Shown here: positions 61,156 through 64,000 of the stretch, piece after piece
Position numbering within the stretch: position 1 is the stretch's first letter
Layout: each line of letters begins with the position of its first letter
Position numbers and translations under genes: made by a program
Notes under the pieces: model-generated
Seen by the model: the letters and a program-made list of their open reading frames with translations, nothing else
Told to the model about the DNA's origin: nothing
The model's database searches: none
From: Adiantum capillus-veneris
Lineage: Eukaryota > Streptophyta > Polypodiopsida > Polypodiales > Pteridaceae
Length of the DNA stretch: 64,000 bases
Reading direction: 5' to 3'
Assembly: GCA_014529385.2 (NCBI GenBank)
Contig: CM043970.1
Span: 45,600,279 to 45,664,278, forward strand

Positions 61156-62280
61156 GTGAATGAAGCGTGACATATACTTCACCTTTTGAATGAATGAGAT
61201 GACCTCTCTAAGACTCTTAGGTGACGGTAGCTTAATAAGAGCCTTTGCCTTTGAAGGATCCACCTCAATACCTTTATAGGAAACCTTGTGACCAAGCAAG
61301 ATCACTTCATCCTCACCTATGTGGCGCTTGTTGGGGTTGAGTTGACCTCCCATGTCGTAAATTTTTTTAAAACCTTCTTCTACCTTTTGTAGATGCAATG
61401 ATTTTGAGCTATAAATACAGAAATCATCAATGAACACCCTAATTGACTTCCCAAAGAATGCTTGAAACACCATGTTCATGAAACGTTGGAAGGTTGTAGG
61501 AGCATTTGTCAGGCCAAATGGCATGACTCTAAAAGCATAACAACCCCAAGGAGTGATGAAGGTTGTTCTCAATTGGTCCTCCAATGCAATCCCTATTTGA
61601 AAGTAACCTGAGTAGCCATCACACACAATGTACTTCTCATGACCAGCTACCTCATTTAGTATCTCATCCTGAAATGGGAGGGGAAAGTGATCTCTTTTTG
61701 TTGCCTCATTGAGCAGACGGTAATCCACACACACCCTCCACTTGCCGTTTTTCTTGGGAGTGACAACAACGAGAGAGACCCACTCTGAATTCTCCACTCG
61801 ATAAATGAAACCTGCTGCTAGAAGCTTTCTTACCTCCTTGAGTAGAGCCTGCTCCTTGATGACTCCTAGCCTTTGTAGCTTTTGAGCTTTAGGTTTGACC
61901 TCTGGATTCAACTCAATCTTGTGTTGAACAACATCTACTCCATGCACATCGGTGTACTCTGTAGCAAAAAGCCTAGGAAATTTCCTTAACACACCTTTGA
62001 ACTCCTCTCTTTCATCCTTTGTAAGTGTTGTAGATAACATACCTTCTAACATTCCTTCATATTCCACATTTTGGTTCTCTTGGGAACCTACCTCCTCCAA
62101 ACCTTGAGAAGAGGTCTCTTGGTTGGTTGGCTTAAACCTTACCCCCATGACTTCGATGGAAGACTCCTCTTTAGTAATGCTGCCGCTACTTTCTTTTTCT
62201 GATGTGTTATCGGTCCAATCTTCGTCCATCTCACTTTGAGATGATTCTTCGTGGAGCTCCTCTTGGTGTTTCTCCTTCAT
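61156..62280 (-). pseudogene. Reverse transcriptase of element 3
   Basis: A 375 codon frame: LLKEVRKLLAAGFIYRVENS, TPKKNGKWRVCVDYRLLNEA, YAFRVMPFGLTNAPTTFQRF and VFIDDFCIYSS, where the usual YXDD box reads FIDD. The N-terminal 100 residues are an acidic linker. The frame ends at an in-frame TAA in the connection region. The catalytic residues look intact. Confidence 0.9.
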
Positions 62281-62318
62281 ATCAAAGACTACCTTCTTAT
62301 GATTGTCATGCCTACAAA

Positions 62319-63047
62319 TTAATTTTCACTCTCCCAATCCTGCAAAGCTCGCATTTTCATTAGCCATGGTCTTCCTAGGATAAATGGATAACCATTTCCT
62401 TTGGTAGACATAACATAAAAATCCACTGACTTCTTAATGCCAAAGGCCTCCACAAAAACATTTTTGCAAATGCCTACGCACCTAGCCTTGCTATTGTTTG
62501 CCATCTTCACTTTGAGTTCAGGTGTCTCATGGATGTGCATGCCTAGTCTTTGCATGAGTCCCTCTGTCATGATGCAAATTTGTGCACCCCCATCCACTAG
62601 ACGTTTCCTAACCAATCTTCCTTTGATGTAAGAGTCTAGCACCGGTGTAATGTCTTCATTCATTTCAGCATGTGCAATTTTTACAACAGGCACACTCTCT
62701 TTTATCTTTATCCTAGTGCTAACTGCTTTCGTTAAATCTCTCCTAACTTGTGGGCATAATGCAAGAAACTGAGGCCATGAGATATCAGGACCCTTACCTC
62801 TCATGTCTTGCAACAAGTTGTATGGAGCCATACCATGTCCAAGAGGAAAGTCTTGGAGATTTATACGACGTCGAGTCCTCTTAGCTTCCTTGGTCTCCTT
62901 TGCCTTCTTGCTTCGTCCATGGTCACTCTGTGATGTGGCTCCTTCTTTCTCTTTACCTTTTCCTCGGCCACGCTCAATGCCATTTGCTTCCATGTCAACC
63001 TCATTTGAATTTGTCACCTCTACCACATGCACATTTGGATCTGGCAA
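62319..63047 (-). pseudogene. Protease of element 3
   Basis: A 242 codon frame with a basic KKAKETKEAKRTRRR stretch. The protease-type core is RLVDGGAQICIMTEGLMQRL (DGGA active site, as in Tat relatives) and YPFILGRPWLMKMRALQDWE. A frame shift separates it from RT, and a stop separates it from the zinc knuckle upstream. Confidence 0.8.
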
Positions 63048-63193
63048 AGGTGGAACTCCTTCTACCCCTTGTGTGGAGGTGGTCTTGCTCCATTTGGACT
63101 TTGTGGAAGCCTTGGTTGTTGACTAGTTCCTTCATCTGCATTCATCACTGGGTAGTTCAAGTCAGGTGTCCCTGGCTCCCCACGGGACCAAGG

Positions 63194-63235
63194 ACAATTA
63201 TACATCCCATGTCCAGACTCTCCGCAATTCCAACA
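63194..63235 (-). other. Gag zinc knuckle of element 3
   Basis: CWNCGESGHGMYNC, C-x2-C-x4-H-x4-C, between gag and protease frames. It packages RNA through the nucleocapsid region. Confidence 0.85.
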
Positions 63236-63369
63236 TTGCAAGACTCTCCTAGGTCGTGGTGGCTCTCTCTCTTCTGACTTCTTTGCTTGTCCCTTGGGAC
63301 CTACAGTTTGTGCAAGGTGAATTTACAAGTTACTTAAGGATTCATTTAACTTTTCAATTACCTCCGCTG

Positions 63370-63954
63370 TTACCTCAGGAATATCTCTAGATGCTGATGC
63401 TTGCAATATTCCTTAGGTCTAGCACCCTCTATTGGAACCTCTCCCCTTAGGCACTTGAGTTTTCTATACTTCTCAACAACCCTAATTTCAGTTGCATCAA
63501 AGGTAGCAGGTGCACCCGCCTCAACTTTTATCTTGAGAGGGGGAAAGAGACCGGCTATGAACCTCTCCTTCTTTAGGAACTCTACACCATCACCAGGGTT
63601 AGCAACATTTCTCACCCATACAGCCCAAAGACGTAGAAACTCTTGTTTATACATGTTGTAGTCATCTAAGTCTTTTTGTTTGTGAGAAACAATGTCTTGC
63701 CATAGCTTTTGAGTGTTTTGGGGATCAAAGAAGTATCTCTTGAAATGATTCATAACTTCCATGTAATTCCCTTTAACTTCCTCAGGCAAAGAGTGAAACC
63801 AAGTGGTAGCATCTTTCCTAAGGACCACCTCAAACATTTCTACACGTTCTTGATCAGTGACTATCCTCTTGATACGGCAAGACATCTTGAAATTTGCTAA
63901 AAATAATTTTGCATGCTCTCTAGGCTCTCCAAAGAAGAGAGGATATCCGGACAT
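63370..63954 (-). pseudogene. Gag capsid domain of element 3
   Basis: FFGEPREHAKLFLANFKMSC, RKDATTWFHSLPEEV, and DDYNMYKQEFLRLWAVW are typical of the retrotransposon gag domain. Its frame stops at 63370-63372, before the zinc knuckle. The N-terminal part of gag extends beyond the window. Confidence 0.8.
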
Positions 63955-64000
63955 TTGACAACACGTTTTTTGTTTTTGTTTCTTGAAAAGATTTACACAA

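Larger units (their letters stand above)
58659..64000 (-). mobile_element. Tat-like Ty3/gypsy element 3, partial
   Basis: Minus-strand order: gag (truncated by the window end), zinc knuckle, protease, RT, RNase H, a second archaeal-type RNase H, integrase. The dual RNase H and the DGG-type protease site point to the Tat lineage. It is separate from element 1. A polypurine run TGGGGGAGGG (58671-58680) is followed by TGATAGCCG, the likely 3' LTR start at 58666. The copy has frame breaks and a mutated integrase site. Confidence 0.85.

Overview
The window looks like nuclear, repeat-packed DNA of a land plant with a large genome. The evidence is plant-type Ty3/gypsy elements, a Mutator-like (MULE) transposase with a SWIM zinc finger, a Helitron end, a Tourist-like MITE, plant-type LINEs, very many long (GA)n/(CT)n tracts and no recognisable single-copy host gene. 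The element families suggest a non-seed plant, possibly a fern, but that is inference. Almost every long reading frame belongs to, or derives from, a mobile element.

Layout. 0-2 kb: minisatellites and (CA)n/(GA)n tracts. 2.0-6.1 kb: a MULE transposase on the minus strand in two overlapping frames, with a small unknown ORF beside it. 6.2-7.0 kb: a GC-rich, G-run and palindrome-rich island. 7-10 kb: diverged direct repeats. 10.4-12.3 kb: an unrecognised gag-like ORF broken by one TAG. 12.7-14.2 kb: a diverged tandem array of about 114 bp units. 14.34-36.84 kb: a broken DUF8039/DUF7869-like transposon gene, split by an 18.85 kb LTR retrotransposon (14658-33504, minus strand) and by a 347 bp MITE (35014-35360). 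Both insertions have target duplications, and removing each one restores the reading frame. 37.2-46.5 kb: a decayed plus-strand relative of the big retrotransposon. 46.5-47.1 kb: an LTR-like segment. 47.5-51.3 kb: an ORF1-only LINE copy, a foldback element holding a 153 bp Helitron, and a 5'-truncated LINE. 51.3-58.6 kb: microsatellites and unrecognised sequence. 58.66-64.0 kb: a minus-strand Tat-like Ty3/gypsy element with two RNase H domains, running off the window.

The big element (element 1) has LTRs of 947 and 945 bp with only a 2 bp microsatellite length difference noticed, a TAGAT target duplication, a tRNA-Asp-type primer site and a polypurine tract. Its coding order (minus strand) is gag (920 aa), an overlapping protease ORF (795 aa), broken RT-RNase H, an integrase with a duplicated zinc-binding module, a second aspartic-protease-like domain, a tryptophan-motif repeat region, and a roughly 3.3 kb accessory coding region next to the 3' LTR.

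The most unusual feature is a set of nine copies of a 24 bp palindrome with a CGCG core in element 1. Four lie in the leader before gag and five in the non-coding zone before the accessory ORF, spaced about 284 bp apart with one short step of 125-135 bp in each array. The decayed relative carries its own array of eight different palindromes, also CGCG-cored, at about 277 bp spacing with one 116 bp step. This looks like a conserved architecture with a changing sequence, and I know of no description of it.
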